28,383 nucleotides of DNA, taken from positions 1 through 28,383 of the forward strand of contig JBOGJG010000138.1 of the NCBI GenBank assembly GCA_050747825.1. The letters are read 5' to 3'. Shown here piece after piece: positions 6,746-14,391 of the stretch; position 1 is the first letter of the stretch; the number at the start of each line of letters is the position of its first letter. Position numbers and translations under genes: made by a program. Origin of the DNA: JBOGJG01 sp050747825. GTDB lineage: Bacteria; Acidobacteriota; UBA6911; RPQK01; JBOGJG01. The notes beneath the pieces are model-generated. The model was not told the DNA's origin. It saw nothing but the letters and a program-made list of their open reading frames with translations, and searched no databases.

Positions 6746-6792
6746 GATCTCCCACGGGTTCGAATTGAGGTAAGGAGACACCGTGGGAGATC
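6746..6792 (+). promoter_or_regulatory. Perfect 12-bp hairpin enclosing the Shine-Dalgarno and GTG start of the next gene
   Basis: GATCTCCCACGG (6746-6757) and CCGTGGGAGATC (6781-6792) are perfect inverted repeats. The 23-nt loop holds AAGGAG, the Shine-Dalgarno of the gene at 6783, and the GTG start codon lies in the 3' arm. Folding would hide the start codon, so the hairpin may control translation. It could also end part of the transcripts from the M56 gene, though no U-tract follows. Confidence 0.7.
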
Positions 6793-7193
6793 AGCAACAG
6801 GAAAGCGGAACGCGGTTATTGAGAGATATCGTTTATGGAATGATCGGCGGACTCGTGGGCACGCTGGTCATGGAGCAGGTCAGCACCTTCATTTACAAGT
6901 TTGAAAGCGATGATAAGAAGAGACGAGAAGAAGATTTGCAAAAGGAGCCGGTACCCCTGGCCATGGTTCGGCGCATTTCTGAAGATGTCATCGGCGTTGA
7001 ACTAACTGAAGAGACCTGCTCCAGCCTCGGACAGGCCGTTCACTGGGGGTACGGGATGGCCTGGGGCGGGCTCTACGGCGCGCTGCACGATCGCATGCCC
7101 GCTTTCTCCAAGGCCCGAGGAGCCCCATTCGGGTTCGCCTTCACCGCCACCGCTGACGGCGTCTACCGGCTGCTGCGAAAGACCGTTGGCTGA
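6783..7193 (+). CDS. Small membrane-associated protein, possibly DUF1440-like
   Basis: A 136-aa protein of unknown function. An N-terminal Gly-rich hydrophobic segment (DIVYGMIGGLVGTLVMEQV, residues 14-32) is likely membrane-embedded. A charged stretch (KFESDDKKRREEDLQKE) follows, then an aromatic segment AVHWGYGMAWGGLYGAL that recalls small DUF1440-type membrane proteins. Proteins of that kind usually continue with another hydrophobic helix; here the frame stops after RLLRKTVG, so the C-terminus may be short. Start is GTG with AAGGAG four nt upstream, inside a perfect hairpin. It lies 42 nt after the M56 gene and may belong to the same operon. The family call is tentative. Confidence 0.6.
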   Translation: MGDQQQESGTRLLRDIVYGMIGGLVGTLVMEQVSTFIYKFESDDKKRREEDLQKEPVPLAMVRRISEDVIGVELTEETCSSLGQAVHWGYGMAWGGLYGALHDRMPAFSKARGAPFGFAFTATADGVYRLLRKTVG

Positions 7194-7364
7194 CCTGGAT
7201 AATTCAGAAATTCTCTTCTCCCAGGGCGACTCGGTCGTCGTGCTGGGCGAAAACCGAGGCAATCATGAACTTCCAACACTCGCTCGCCTAATGTTTGGCG
7301 TGATGTTCGCGTTTTTCTTGGCTCCAAATCACAACCGACTTGCGAAACCCGGGCACGAGTCTTA

Positions 7365-7394
7365 TAGACATCATGCCGGTTTTAAAGCTACAAT
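7365..7394 (+). promoter_or_regulatory. Promoter of the YugP-type peptidase gene
   Basis: TAGACA (7365-7370) and TACAAT (7389-7394) are spaced by 18 nt and each matches the sigma-70 consensus at five of six positions. The predicted leader is about 17 nt and contains AGAGGA before the ATG at 7418. An overlapping alternative is TTGCGA (7340-7345) with TATAGA (7363-7368), spacer 17. No gene was recognised in the 224 bp between 7194 and 7417. Confidence 0.55.
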
Positions 7395-7417
7395 GATTTT
7401 GATTTAGAGGAAAACAA

Positions 7418-8107
7418 ATGTTTTTTGACCCGTTATATATGTTGTTCATGCTCCCTGCGCTGCTCCTTTCGCTGTGGGCCAGTTGGAGGGTAAAGGCGAA
7501 CTTCAATAAATACTCGAAAGTCCGTTCCGCGCGTGGATTAAGTGGCGCTGAAGCCGCGGCTGAACTGCTTCGAGGCGCGGGCATCGACGATGTGAAAATC
7601 CAGCGGGCTCGCGGACTGCTGTCCGACCACTACAACCCGGTCACGAAGACGCTGGCGCTGTCGGAAGGCGTTCACGACTCCACGTCGATTGCGGCCATCG
7701 GTATCGCCGCGCACGAGGCGGGCCATGCCCTACAGCATGCCCAGCATTACTTCCCCATGTGGGTGCGTTCCATGCTGGTCCCAACAGCCAATATCGGTTC
7801 GAGCATCGGCTACATGGTGATGTTTCTGGGGCTGCTCCTCACCTCGCCCGAGACCGTCCTGATCGGGGCTTTTCTGTTTTCGGCCGTCCTGATCTTTCAG
7901 ATCGTCACTCTGCCGGTCGAATTCGACGCTTCCAACCGGGCCAAGAAGTTGGTCCTCGACCAGGGCATTATTCTGCAGCAGGAGCGGCAGGGAATGGATA
8001 AGGTTCTGAACGCGGCTGCCATGACCTACATCGCCGCCGTACTGAGCACCCTGATGACGCTACTCTATTTCCTGCTGCGCTCGGGAATTCTCGGCGGGCG
8101 CCGGTAG
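7418..8107 (+). CDS. YugP-type zinc metallopeptidase (membrane, neutral)
   Basis: A 229-aa integral membrane zinc peptidase of the YugP family (Zn_peptidase_2). The zinc motif HEAGH (H99, E100, H103) sits in AAIGIAAHEAGHALQH. A likely third ligand lies in LPVEFDASNRAKKL, the conserved second motif. There is an N-terminal helix (MLFMLPALLLSLWASW), two central helices after the HEAGH motif, and a C-terminal helix (AAVLSTLMTLLYFLL). Length and order match the family. Substrates are not established for this family; a role in membrane protein quality control is inference. Start is ATG with AGAGGA 6 nt upstream. The EamA gene follows 16 nt later. Confidence 0.9.
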   Translation: MFFDPLYMLFMLPALLLSLWASWRVKANFNKYSKVRSARGLSGAEAAAELLRGAGIDDVKIQRARGLLSDHYNPVTKTLALSEGVHDSTSIAAIGIAAHEAGHALQHAQHYFPMWVRSMLVPTANIGSSIGYMVMFLGLLLTSPETVLIGAFLFSAVLIFQIVTLPVEFDASNRAKKLVLDQGIILQQERQGMDKVLNAAAMTYIAAVLSTLMTLLYFLLRSGILGGRR

Positions 8108-8123
8108 GAGCTGCCCGCTCATC

Positions 8124-8972
8124 GTGTCGCAACCTCCCGGAATTCAGAGGCGGACAGCCATCACCCTGCTGGTAGCTACCGCTTTTCTGTGGAGCCTGGG
8201 AGGTATCCTGATCAAATGGGTCGATTGGCCTCCACTGGCGATCGCCGGAGGCCGCGCGGCTATTGCCGCTATGCTGATTTTCGCTTACCTGCGCCGTCCT
8301 CGATTCACCTGGTCTCCTGCCCAGATCGCAGGAGCTCTGGCCTACACTGGCACTGTCATATTGTTCGTCCAGGCCACCAAAATGACCACGGCGGCCAATG
8401 CCATCCTGCTGCAATATACCGCTCCAGTCTACGTTGCGCTGTTCGGCGCCTGGTTTTTAAAAGAGCAAACCACCTTCATCGACTGGGTCACGATCGGCGC
8501 TGTCTTTGCAGGAATGGGACTCTTTTTCCTGGATGAATTTTCGGCTCAGAGCTGGTGGGGCAACGTGATCGCTATCGCCAGCGGAGTCTCATTTGCCTGG
8601 CTGGCTCTCTTGCTGCGCAAGCAAAAGAGCAGCTCACCGCTGGAATCCATACTGCTGGGAAACATCATCACGGCACTGCTGTGCTTGCCATTTTATTCTC
8701 AAGCCCTGCCCAGCGCCTCCATTTTGGCCGGGCTGCTGCTGTTGGGAGTTTTCCAGCTTGGACTTTCTTATATCCTCTACTCCATCGCCATCCGCTACGT
8801 CACCGCTCTGGATGCCGTTCTGATCACAGTCATCGAGCCGATTCTGAATCCTCTGTGGGTGCTGCTTCTCCTGGGTGAACAGCCGGGCACTTGGGCCCTG
8901 GTAGGAGGAGGCATTGTCTTGTCGGCCATTCTGCTGCGAAGCACGCTGCAGGAAGCGAGGGCAGGCGCGTGA
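8124..8972 (+). CDS. EamA/DMT-family transporter
   Basis: A 282-aa inner-membrane permease of the drug/metabolite transporter superfamily. Two EamA repeats, each of about five helices, fill the protein: the first begins AITLLVATAFLWSLGGILIK and the second begins NVIAIASGVSFAWLALLLRK. The typical repeat-closing motifs are present: QYTAPVYVALFGAWFLKE in the first half and TVIEPILNPLWVLLLLGE in the second. These proteins usually export amino acids or small metabolites, and the substrate cannot be read from sequence. Start is GTG at 8124, 16 nt after the YugP-type gene, with TAGGAG at an unusually long distance (13 nt). The two genes are probably cotranscribed. Confidence 0.9.
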   Translation: MSQPPGIQRRTAITLLVATAFLWSLGGILIKWVDWPPLAIAGGRAAIAAMLIFAYLRRPRFTWSPAQIAGALAYTGTVILFVQATKMTTAANAILLQYTAPVYVALFGAWFLKEQTTFIDWVTIGAVFAGMGLFFLDEFSAQSWWGNVIAIASGVSFAWLALLLRKQKSSSPLESILLGNIITALLCLPFYSQALPSASILAGLLLLGVFQLGLSYILYSIAIRYVTALDAVLITVIEPILNPLWVLLLLGEQPGTWALVGGGIVLSAILLRSTLQEARAGA

Positions 8973-8987
8973 GGGAGGGAGGGAGAG

Positions 8988-9010
8988 GTCGGGGACAGAG
9001 GGGGTCACGC
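8988..9010. repeat. GTCGGGGACAG-type intergenic repeat half-site
   Basis: The gap between the EamA and radical SAM genes holds a G-rich run (GAGGGAGGGAGGGAG) followed by GTCGGGGACAGAGGGGGTCA. From memory this resembles motifs of REP sequences associated with IS200-like (RAYT) transposases. Only one copy is seen, with no partner arm, so it would be a remnant. Confidence 0.3.
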
Positions 9011-9030
9011 TTCTTTAATCTCCCATCGTC

Positions 9031-9039
9031 TGCTACAGT
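9031..9039 (+). promoter_or_regulatory. Extended -10 promoter of the radical SAM gene
   Basis: TGC-TACAGT forms an extended -10 that ends 6 nt before the GTG start at 9046. Transcription would start at or next to the GTG, so the mRNA would be leaderless. No Shine-Dalgarno is present, and the -35 region (TTCTTT near 9011) is weak. Confidence 0.45.
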
Positions 9040-9045
9040 AGATTC

Positions 9046-10023
9046 GTGAAAACCACCGAACTACTGCACGGTTGGCAGCGAATTCTCACCGGTCACGTTC
9101 CTTCTTTGTCGATCGAAATTACGCGCGAGTGTCCACTTTCCTGTCCGGGTTGTTACGCTTACGGTGAAGATCACCTGGGAGGCGAAGTCGTGCTTCGCCA
9201 GGTGAGCGATTATCGTGGTGATCAACTGATCTCAGGGGTCTTGGAACTGATCGACCGTTACCGGCCGCTTCATCTCTCCATCGTGGGCGGTGAGCCCCTG
9301 GTCCGCTTTCGGGAACTGGATCAATTGCTCCCCCAAATCTCTGCACGCGGGGTGTATGCCCAACTGGTGACCAGCGCCGTGCGGCCCATCCCGCCGGAAT
9401 GGGCGAAGATTGACCGCCTAACCTTTGTCGTTTCAATTGACGGCCTTCAGCCGGAACACGATAAACGCCGCCAGCCGGCTACTTATGAGCGCATCCTGAA
9501 GCACATCCGGGGACACCAGATCACCGTCCACTGCACCATCACGCGGCAAATGACCGAGCGGCCCGGCTATCTGCAGGAGTTTCTGGATTTCTGGGCGGCC
9601 CGGGACGAGGTCCGAAAAGTCTGGATGAGCCTGTTCACACCCCAGATGGGCGAGACCAGCTATGAGATCCTGCCGGATAGTGCGCGCGCCCAGGTGGTGC
9701 GCGAGCTGTTGAAACTGCGTGAGCTCTATCCCAAGCTGGACATGCCCAAGGGCCTGATTGAAGTTTACGCCGACCCGCCTTCCAGTCCGGACGAATGTAT
9801 TTTCGCCCGAACCACGCGATCGATCACGGCTGACTTGAAGCAGCAAATTACTCCCTGCCAGTTTGGGGGGGATCCCGACTGCTCGCAGTGCGGCTGCATT
9901 GCGTCCGCCGGACTGGCAGCCGTAGCCCGCCACCGTCTGCCCGGCGGTTTGAGAGTGGGCACTATTTATGATGTCTCAAGCAGAATTGGCCAGTTTGTCT
10001 CCCGAATGCGGAGGGCTAATTAA
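9046..10023 (+). CDS. Radical SAM protein of unknown reaction
   Basis: A 325-aa radical SAM enzyme. The canonical CX3CX2C cluster motif is CPLSCPGC (C29, C33, C36), followed by Tyr as in many members. HLSIVGGEPLVR is the usual GGEP SAM-binding strand and VVSIDG the next core strand. The C-terminal part has five more cysteines (C251, C271, C279, C282, C284) in CQFGGDPDCSQCGC, suggesting an auxiliary Fe-S cluster, but the spacing differs from the standard SPASM motif. No precursor peptide or partner enzyme was found next to it, so the substrate is unknown. Start is GTG without Shine-Dalgarno, directly behind an extended -10 box. A hairpin follows its stop codon, shared with convergent gcvPB. 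Confidence 0.85.
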   Translation: MKTTELLHGWQRILTGHVPSLSIEITRECPLSCPGCYAYGEDHLGGEVVLRQVSDYRGDQLISGVLELIDRYRPLHLSIVGGEPLVRFRELDQLLPQISARGVYAQLVTSAVRPIPPEWAKIDRLTFVVSIDGLQPEHDKRRQPATYERILKHIRGHQITVHCTITRQMTERPGYLQEFLDFWAARDEVRKVWMSLFTPQMGETSYEILPDSARAQVVRELLKLRELYPKLDMPKGLIEVYADPPSSPDECIFARTTRSITADLKQQITPCQFGGDPDCSQCGCIASAGLAAVARHRLPGGLRVGTIYDVSSRIGQFVSRMRRAN

Positions 10024-10088
10024 GAGTTCCAAGTTCCAAGTGAAGGCGAGCGCCGCGGCATTTATGCTTCACTTGGAACTTAGAACTC
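10024..10088. terminator. AGTTCCA-heptamer hairpin between convergent genes (probable bidirectional terminator)
   Basis: Arms 10024-10045 and 10067-10088 are 22 nt each and pair with one mismatch around a 21-nt loop. The arms are made of AGTTCCA units, the same family as 106-195. The hairpin starts right after the TAA of the radical SAM gene and its far arm touches the TGA of gcvPB, so it separates convergent transcripts. No U-tract is present; termination or 3'-end protection is inferred. Confidence 0.6.
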
Positions 10089-11559
10089 ACTTCTCCCATC
10101 GCAAAATCGGATTCCGGGCGGCCTGGGTTTCGTTCAGGCGGGTGAGCTTGGCATTGTGGGGAGCTTTCAGGACCGTTTCCGGTTCCTCGGCGGCCTCGCG
10201 GCTGATGGAAACCATAGCCTCGATGAAGGCGTCCAGCTCATCCCGGCTGGGACTCTCCGTCGGCTCGACCATCATGGCTCCCGACACGATCAGCGGGAAA
10301 TAGACCGTGGGAGGATGAAAACCGTAGTCGATGAGCCGCTTGGCAATATCCATGGTCTTTACGCCATTCTTGTTCTGTCGCCTGTCGGAGAAGACGGTCT
10401 CGTGCATGGAGGGAGTATCGTAGGGAAGGTGGTAGTGGTTCTTCAGGCGATGGCGTACATAGTTTGAGTTCAGGACCGCCACTTCGGCCAGTTCCTTTAG
10501 TCCTTCCCGGCCGCAGCTCAGAATGTAGCACAAAGCTCGAACCGCCATGCCGTAGTTGCCGTAAAAAGCGTGCACCCGACCGATCGACTCAGGCCGGTCG
10601 CTGTTAAGATGGAATCGATCACCCAGGCGCTGGACAATAGGGACGGGAAGATAGGGCGCCAGCGTCGATTTACAAGCGACTGCTCCGCTGCCCGGGCCGC
10701 CTCCTCCGTGGGGAGTTGAGAACGTCTTGTGCAGATTCAGGTGCAGGATATCGATACCCATATCTCCGGGGCGGGCCCAGCCCATCAGAGCGTTAAAGTT
10801 GGCGCCGTCCATGTAAATCAGGCCGCCCTTGTCGTGGACGATCCGGGCAATTTCTGTAATCTGATTCTCAAAGATTCCCAATGTATTGGGGTTAGTGAGC
10901 ATGAGACAGGCCACTTCATCGGTCATTTTCTGAGCCAGGTCGGCTACATCAATTCTTCCGCGCGCGTCGGAGGACACCGAAATCACGGCATAACCGGCGA
11001 TACTGGCGCTGGCCGGATTCGTCCCATGAGCTGAGTCGGGAATCAGCACGTACTTCCGAGGGCGGTGCTGCTCGACATGGTGGGCACGGATCATCAGAAT
11101 GCCCGTCAGCTCTCCCTGAGATCCCGCAGCCGGCTGAAGCGTCACCGCATCCATGCCCGTCAGCTCGCCCAGGTACTCTTGAAGCTGATAGAGGATTTCC
11201 AGATTACCCTGGCTGTGTTCTTCCTCCTGCAAGGGATGAACGGAAACGATCTCGCCCATGCGCGCCACTCTTTCGTTCAGCTTGGGGTTGTACTTCATTG
11301 TGCAGGAGCCCAGCGGATACAGACCTAAATCGATGTGATAATTCCAGTTCGACATCCTGGTGTAATGCCGGATCACCTCGACCTCGCTCAATTCGGGAAA
11401 ATCGGTTACCTCCGGCCGCAGTAAACGGTCGTCTAAAATATCCTCCACCGGGACGTCCTCGACATCCAACGGAGGAAGGCTGTAAGCCGATTTTCCGGGG
11501 GAGGTCCGTTCGAACAGCAGTGGCTCGTTTAAGCTGAAGATATGGGTCGTTCTATCCAT
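10087..11559 (-). CDS. gcvPB: Glycine dehydrogenase (decarboxylating) subunit 2, P-protein beta
   Basis: The second half of the two-subunit P-protein of the glycine cleavage system, a PLP enzyme that decarboxylates glycine and loads the aminomethyl group on lipoyl-GcvH. The PLP lysine lies in NLHKTFSTPHGGGGPG (K278). IPDSAHGTNPASA and MDGANFNALMGWARPGD are further conserved active-site regions. At 490 aa it has the normal length for this subunit. The chosen ATG (11559) is preceded by GGAGG and overlaps the end of gcvPA by 8 nt; an upstream in-frame start would add ten residues not expected for the family. It is the last gene of the gcv operon and ends at the heptamer hairpin. Confidence 0.95.
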   Translation of the reverse strand: MDRTTHIFSLNEPLLFERTSPGKSAYSLPPLDVEDVPVEDILDDRLLRPEVTDFPELSEVEVIRHYTRMSNWNYHIDLGLYPLGSCTMKYNPKLNERVARMGEIVSVHPLQEEEHSQGNLEILYQLQEYLGELTGMDAVTLQPAAGSQGELTGILMIRAHHVEQHRPRKYVLIPDSAHGTNPASASIAGYAVISVSSDARGRIDVADLAQKMTDEVACLMLTNPNTLGIFENQITEIARIVHDKGGLIYMDGANFNALMGWARPGDMGIDILHLNLHKTFSTPHGGGGPGSGAVACKSTLAPYLPVPIVQRLGDRFHLNSDRPESIGRVHAFYGNYGMAVRALCYILSCGREGLKELAEVAVLNSNYVRHRLKNHYHLPYDTPSMHETVFSDRRQNKNGVKTMDIAKRLIDYGFHPPTVYFPLIVSGAMMVEPTESPSRDELDAFIEAMVSISREAAEEPETVLKAPHNAKLTRLNETQAARNPILRWEK

Positions 11560-12895
11560 GGACCTCCACCGATTTGAGGATCTCGACAAATTTCCGAATG
11601 TCCTGACGGGTATTTTGTTCAGTGACGCATACTAGCATTTGATTGGAACGATTACTAAAGTAATCACCCAGAGGAAGTCCACCGATGATCCCCTGCTGGA
11701 ACAATTGCCGGTTGATTTCGCGTGGATCTTCGGAGCACTGGAGCACCATTTCATTGAAAACGGGACCGGAAAAAGCCAGACTGTCCGCAAGCTGCTGCCG
11801 CAGTGCGTGTGTTTTTTTCAGGTTCTGTTCGGCCAATTCCCGGATGCCCTGCTTTCCAAGCGTGGTCAAAAACACAGCCGCCATGAGAGCGCACAATCCC
11901 TGGTTCGTACAGATATTGGAGGTTGCCTTCTCGCGGCGAATATGCTGCTCGCGTGTGGTCAAGGTCAGCACAAATCCCCGGCGGCCCTGGCTGTCTACAG
12001 TCTGACCGACCAGACGGCCCGGCATCTGCCGCTTGTACTCATCCCGAGTGGCGAAGAAACCCAGATAGGGGCCGCCAAAGCCCAGTGGAATTCCAAATGA
12101 TTGGGCCTCTCCAACGGCGATGTCCACTCCCAGTTCTCCAGGAGGCTTCAGGAGCCCCAGCGAAATGGCTTCCGTGACCGCCATGATGGTCAGCGCTCCC
12201 TGACTGTGAGCCAGGCGTGAGACTGCTCCCACTTCTTCGATGACACCGAAGAAATTAGGAGACTGCACCACCACGGCAGCATGCTCATCGCTGAGCAGCG
12301 CCTCAAGGCGGTCGAGATCGACGCCTCCGCTGGCGGTAAAGGGAAGATCCTGCACTTCTAATCCGAGATTTGAAATGTAGGTCTCCACCACGCGCCGGTA
12401 ATTCGGGTGTAGATTTTGGGGAAGCAAAAACTTCTTGCGCCTAGTGACCCGTGAAGCCATCAAGACGGCCTCAGCCAGGGCGCTGGCGCCGTCATAAATA
12501 CTGGCGTTGGACACTTCCATGGCGGTGAGCTGGCAAATCAGCGTTTGATATTCGAAAATAGCCTGCAGGGTCCCCTGGCTCACTTCCGCCTGATATGGCG
12601 TGTAAGCCGTATAGTATTCGGCCCGGGATATAACGGAATCGATAATGGTGGGGATGAAATGATTGTAGGCCCCGGCTCCCAAAAAATAGCTGAAGGTCTG
12701 TGCCGAGGCGTTTCGCTCACCTAGAGAGTTGAAATAGCGGAGAAGTGTCGTCTCGGCGGTGCCTTCCGGGATATCCAGGGGCCTTGTGAGGATGAGGCCT
12801 TCGGGGATAGTGGAGAACAGATCTTCTATGCGGCTTACCCCAATGGTTTGAAGCATCTGCTTCTTATCTTCCGGTGTCAGCGAAACATAGCGCAT
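11552..12895 (-). CDS. gcvPA: Glycine dehydrogenase (decarboxylating) subunit 1, P-protein alpha
   Basis: The first half of the split P-protein, forming an alpha2-beta2 enzyme with GcvPB. Conserved family segments are MRYVSLTPEDKKQML at the N-terminus, YFLGAGAYNHFIPT, YTPYQAEVSQGTLQAIFEYQ, SNASIYDGASALAEA and FGGPYLGFFATRDEYKRQMPGRLVG. It has the aminotransferase-like fold but lacks the PLP lysine, as is normal for this subunit. Length (447 aa) is typical. The ATG follows the gcvH stop by 6 nt, with GGAG in the end of gcvH. Translation is probably coupled to both neighbours. Confidence 0.95.
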   Translation of the reverse strand: MRYVSLTPEDKKQMLQTIGVSRIEDLFSTIPEGLILTRPLDIPEGTAETTLLRYFNSLGERNASAQTFSYFLGAGAYNHFIPTIIDSVISRAEYYTAYTPYQAEVSQGTLQAIFEYQTLICQLTAMEVSNASIYDGASALAEAVLMASRVTRRKKFLLPQNLHPNYRRVVETYISNLGLEVQDLPFTASGGVDLDRLEALLSDEHAAVVVQSPNFFGVIEEVGAVSRLAHSQGALTIMAVTEAISLGLLKPPGELGVDIAVGEAQSFGIPLGFGGPYLGFFATRDEYKRQMPGRLVGQTVDSQGRRGFVLTLTTREQHIRREKATSNICTNQGLCALMAAVFLTTLGKQGIRELAEQNLKKTHALRQQLADSLAFSGPVFNEMVLQCSEDPREINRQLFQQGIIGGLPLGDYFSNRSNQMLVCVTEQNTRQDIRKFVEILKSVEVHG

Positions 12896-12901
12896 GCGGC
12901 G

Positions 12902-13294
12902 TTACTCCTCGGTCTCCTGTTTCACATACTCGCTGTATTCCTGGGCGCTCATCAGGCCATCCAGCTCCGAGGGGTCATTGATCTGAATCCGAATCATCCA
13001 ACCTTCGCCATAGGGATCTTCGTTGACGGTCTCTGGAGATTCCGTCAGGCTCTCGTTGCTCTCCACCACCTCACCGGAAATCGGCGTATAAACCTCGGAC
13101 ACGGCCTTGACCGATTCAATGGAGCCGAAGACCTGTTGGGCGTCCAAGCTCTCCCCCGCTTCAGGCAGCTCAACGTAGACTACATCCCCCAACTCACTTT
13201 GAGCGTAGTCGGTTATACCCACGGTCCCGACCTTCTCGTTCACAAGTACCCACTCATGCTGCCTGGTATAAAGGAGATCCTCCGGCACGTTCAT
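12902..13294 (-). CDS. gcvH: Glycine cleavage system H protein
   Basis: The lipoyl carrier that shuttles the aminomethyl group between the P, T and L proteins. The lipoylated lysine is K63 in GSIESVKAVSEVY, followed by the conserved PISGEVVESN turn. The N-terminal LYTRQHEWV segment and GITDYAQSELGDVVYVELP are diagnostic. Length (130 aa) is normal. The ATG overlaps the gcvT stop (ATGA), with AGGA upstream. Neither a lipoate-attachment gene nor the L-protein (dihydrolipoamide dehydrogenase) is in the window, so those are encoded elsewhere. Confidence 0.95.
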   Translation of the reverse strand: MNVPEDLLYTRQHEWVLVNEKVGTVGITDYAQSELGDVVYVELPEAGESLDAQQVFGSIESVKAVSEVYTPISGEVVESNESLTESPETVNEDPYGEGWMIRIQINDPSELDGLMSAQEYSEYVKQETEE

Positions 13295-14391
13295 TGCTCA
13301 TCCTTTCTCCTATAAAACGGCGTCTCCACAACTCTGGCTTTCAACCGCTTGCCTCGGACTTCCACTTCGAAGAGCCGGCCGACGCTAGCCTTCTCGGTGG
13401 GAAGATAGACAAGACCGATGCTCTTTTCAAGAGAGGGAGAATAACTGCCGCTTCTGACTTCGCCTACCTGCTGTCCATCAAGATAGACCGGATGGTGATC
13501 GCGGGCGATTCCGCGATCGACCAGCTCGAACCCGACCAGCTTGCGTTCAATACCGGTCTCTTTTTGTCTCTGAAGCGCCTCTCTGCCCACGAATTCGCCT
13601 TGATCCAGCTTCACAATCCAACCCAGACCGGCCTCCCAGGGAGTCGTCGTCTGGTCAATATCATTTCCGTAGAGAGGATAGCGCACTTCAAGGCGCAAGG
13701 TATTGCGGGCTGCCAGGCCCGCACAAGCAATTCCAAATGGCCTGCCTGCCTTCAGGAGGCTGCGCCAGATGGGCTCTGCGCCGGCCGGAGGAACGTAGAT
13801 TTCAAAACCTGCTTCGCCGGTGTATCCTGTCCTTGAAATCAGTGCCGCGGCTCCTTCGATCTCCCCATGAGTAAACCAGTAGTATTTGAGGGACGAAAGA
13901 TCGACTTTTGTAAGCTCCTGCAAGACGGATTGCGCCTTTGGCCCCTGAACGGCAATCTGGGCATATGAGTCGCTGCTGTCCCGGACCTCGACCTCTCCCT
14001 TCGGCTGGTCGCTCACCCACTTGAAATCCTTGTCTTTGTTGGCAGCGTTCACGCAGATGAAGATGTGCTGGGCGCTGATTCGATAAACGATAATGTCATC
14101 AATGAACGTCCCCTGCGGATAGAGAAAAGCCGAATACTGAGCCTGGCCATCGGACAGCCTGGACACGTCATTGCTGGTGATTTTCTGAGTGAAGCTGACC
14201 GCTTCCTTTCCCAGGACCTCAATCTCGCCCATATGGCTTACGTCAAAGAGCCCTACCGAATCCCGTACGGCCAGATGTTCTTTCAGAGCGCTTTCGTACT
14301 GGACAGGCATCTCCCAGCCTGCAAACTCTACCATGCGCGCGCCCAGTTCGCAGTGCAGGGAATTGAGAGGAGTCCGTTTGACGTCGGTCAT
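13291..14391 (-). CDS. gcvT: Glycine cleavage system T protein (aminomethyltransferase)
   Basis: GcvT releases ammonia from aminomethyl-lipoyl GcvH and gives methylene-tetrahydrofolate. Recognisable segments are VEFAGWEMPVQYE near the N-terminus, VGLFDVSHMGEIEV, the folate-region Asp in FLYPQGTFIDDIIVYR, SRTGYTGEAGFEIY, and the C-terminal barrel ending KARVVETPFY. The start at 14391 (MTDVKRTPLN) gives 366 aa, the family length; a longer frame upstream adds 57 residues that overlap the lipoprotein gene and is rejected. The ATG overlaps the stop of the lipoprotein gene by ATGA, so the two are translationally coupled. Confidence 0.95.
   Translation of the reverse strand: MTDVKRTPLNSLHCELGARMVEFAGWEMPVQYESALKEHLAVRDSVGLFDVSHMGEIEVLGKEAVSFTQKITSNDVSRLSDGQAQYSAFLYPQGTFIDDIIVYRISAQHIFICVNAANKDKDFKWVSDQPKGEVEVRDSSDSYAQIAVQGPKAQSVLQELTKVDLSSLKYYWFTHGEIEGAAALISRTGYTGEAGFEIYVPPAGAEPIWRSLLKAGRPFGIACAGLAARNTLRLEVRYPLYGNDIDQTTTPWEAGLGWIVKLDQGEFVGREALQRQKETGIERKLVGFELVDRGIARDHHPVYLDGQQVGEVRSGSYSPSLEKSIGLVYLPTEKASVGRLFEVEVRGKRLKARVVETPFYRRKDEQ

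Noticed and set aside
7186..7407. Small plus-strand ORF after the DUF1440-like gene
   Set aside because: It starts on TTG without a Shine-Dalgarno, contains the promoter of the next gene and has no recognisable domain.
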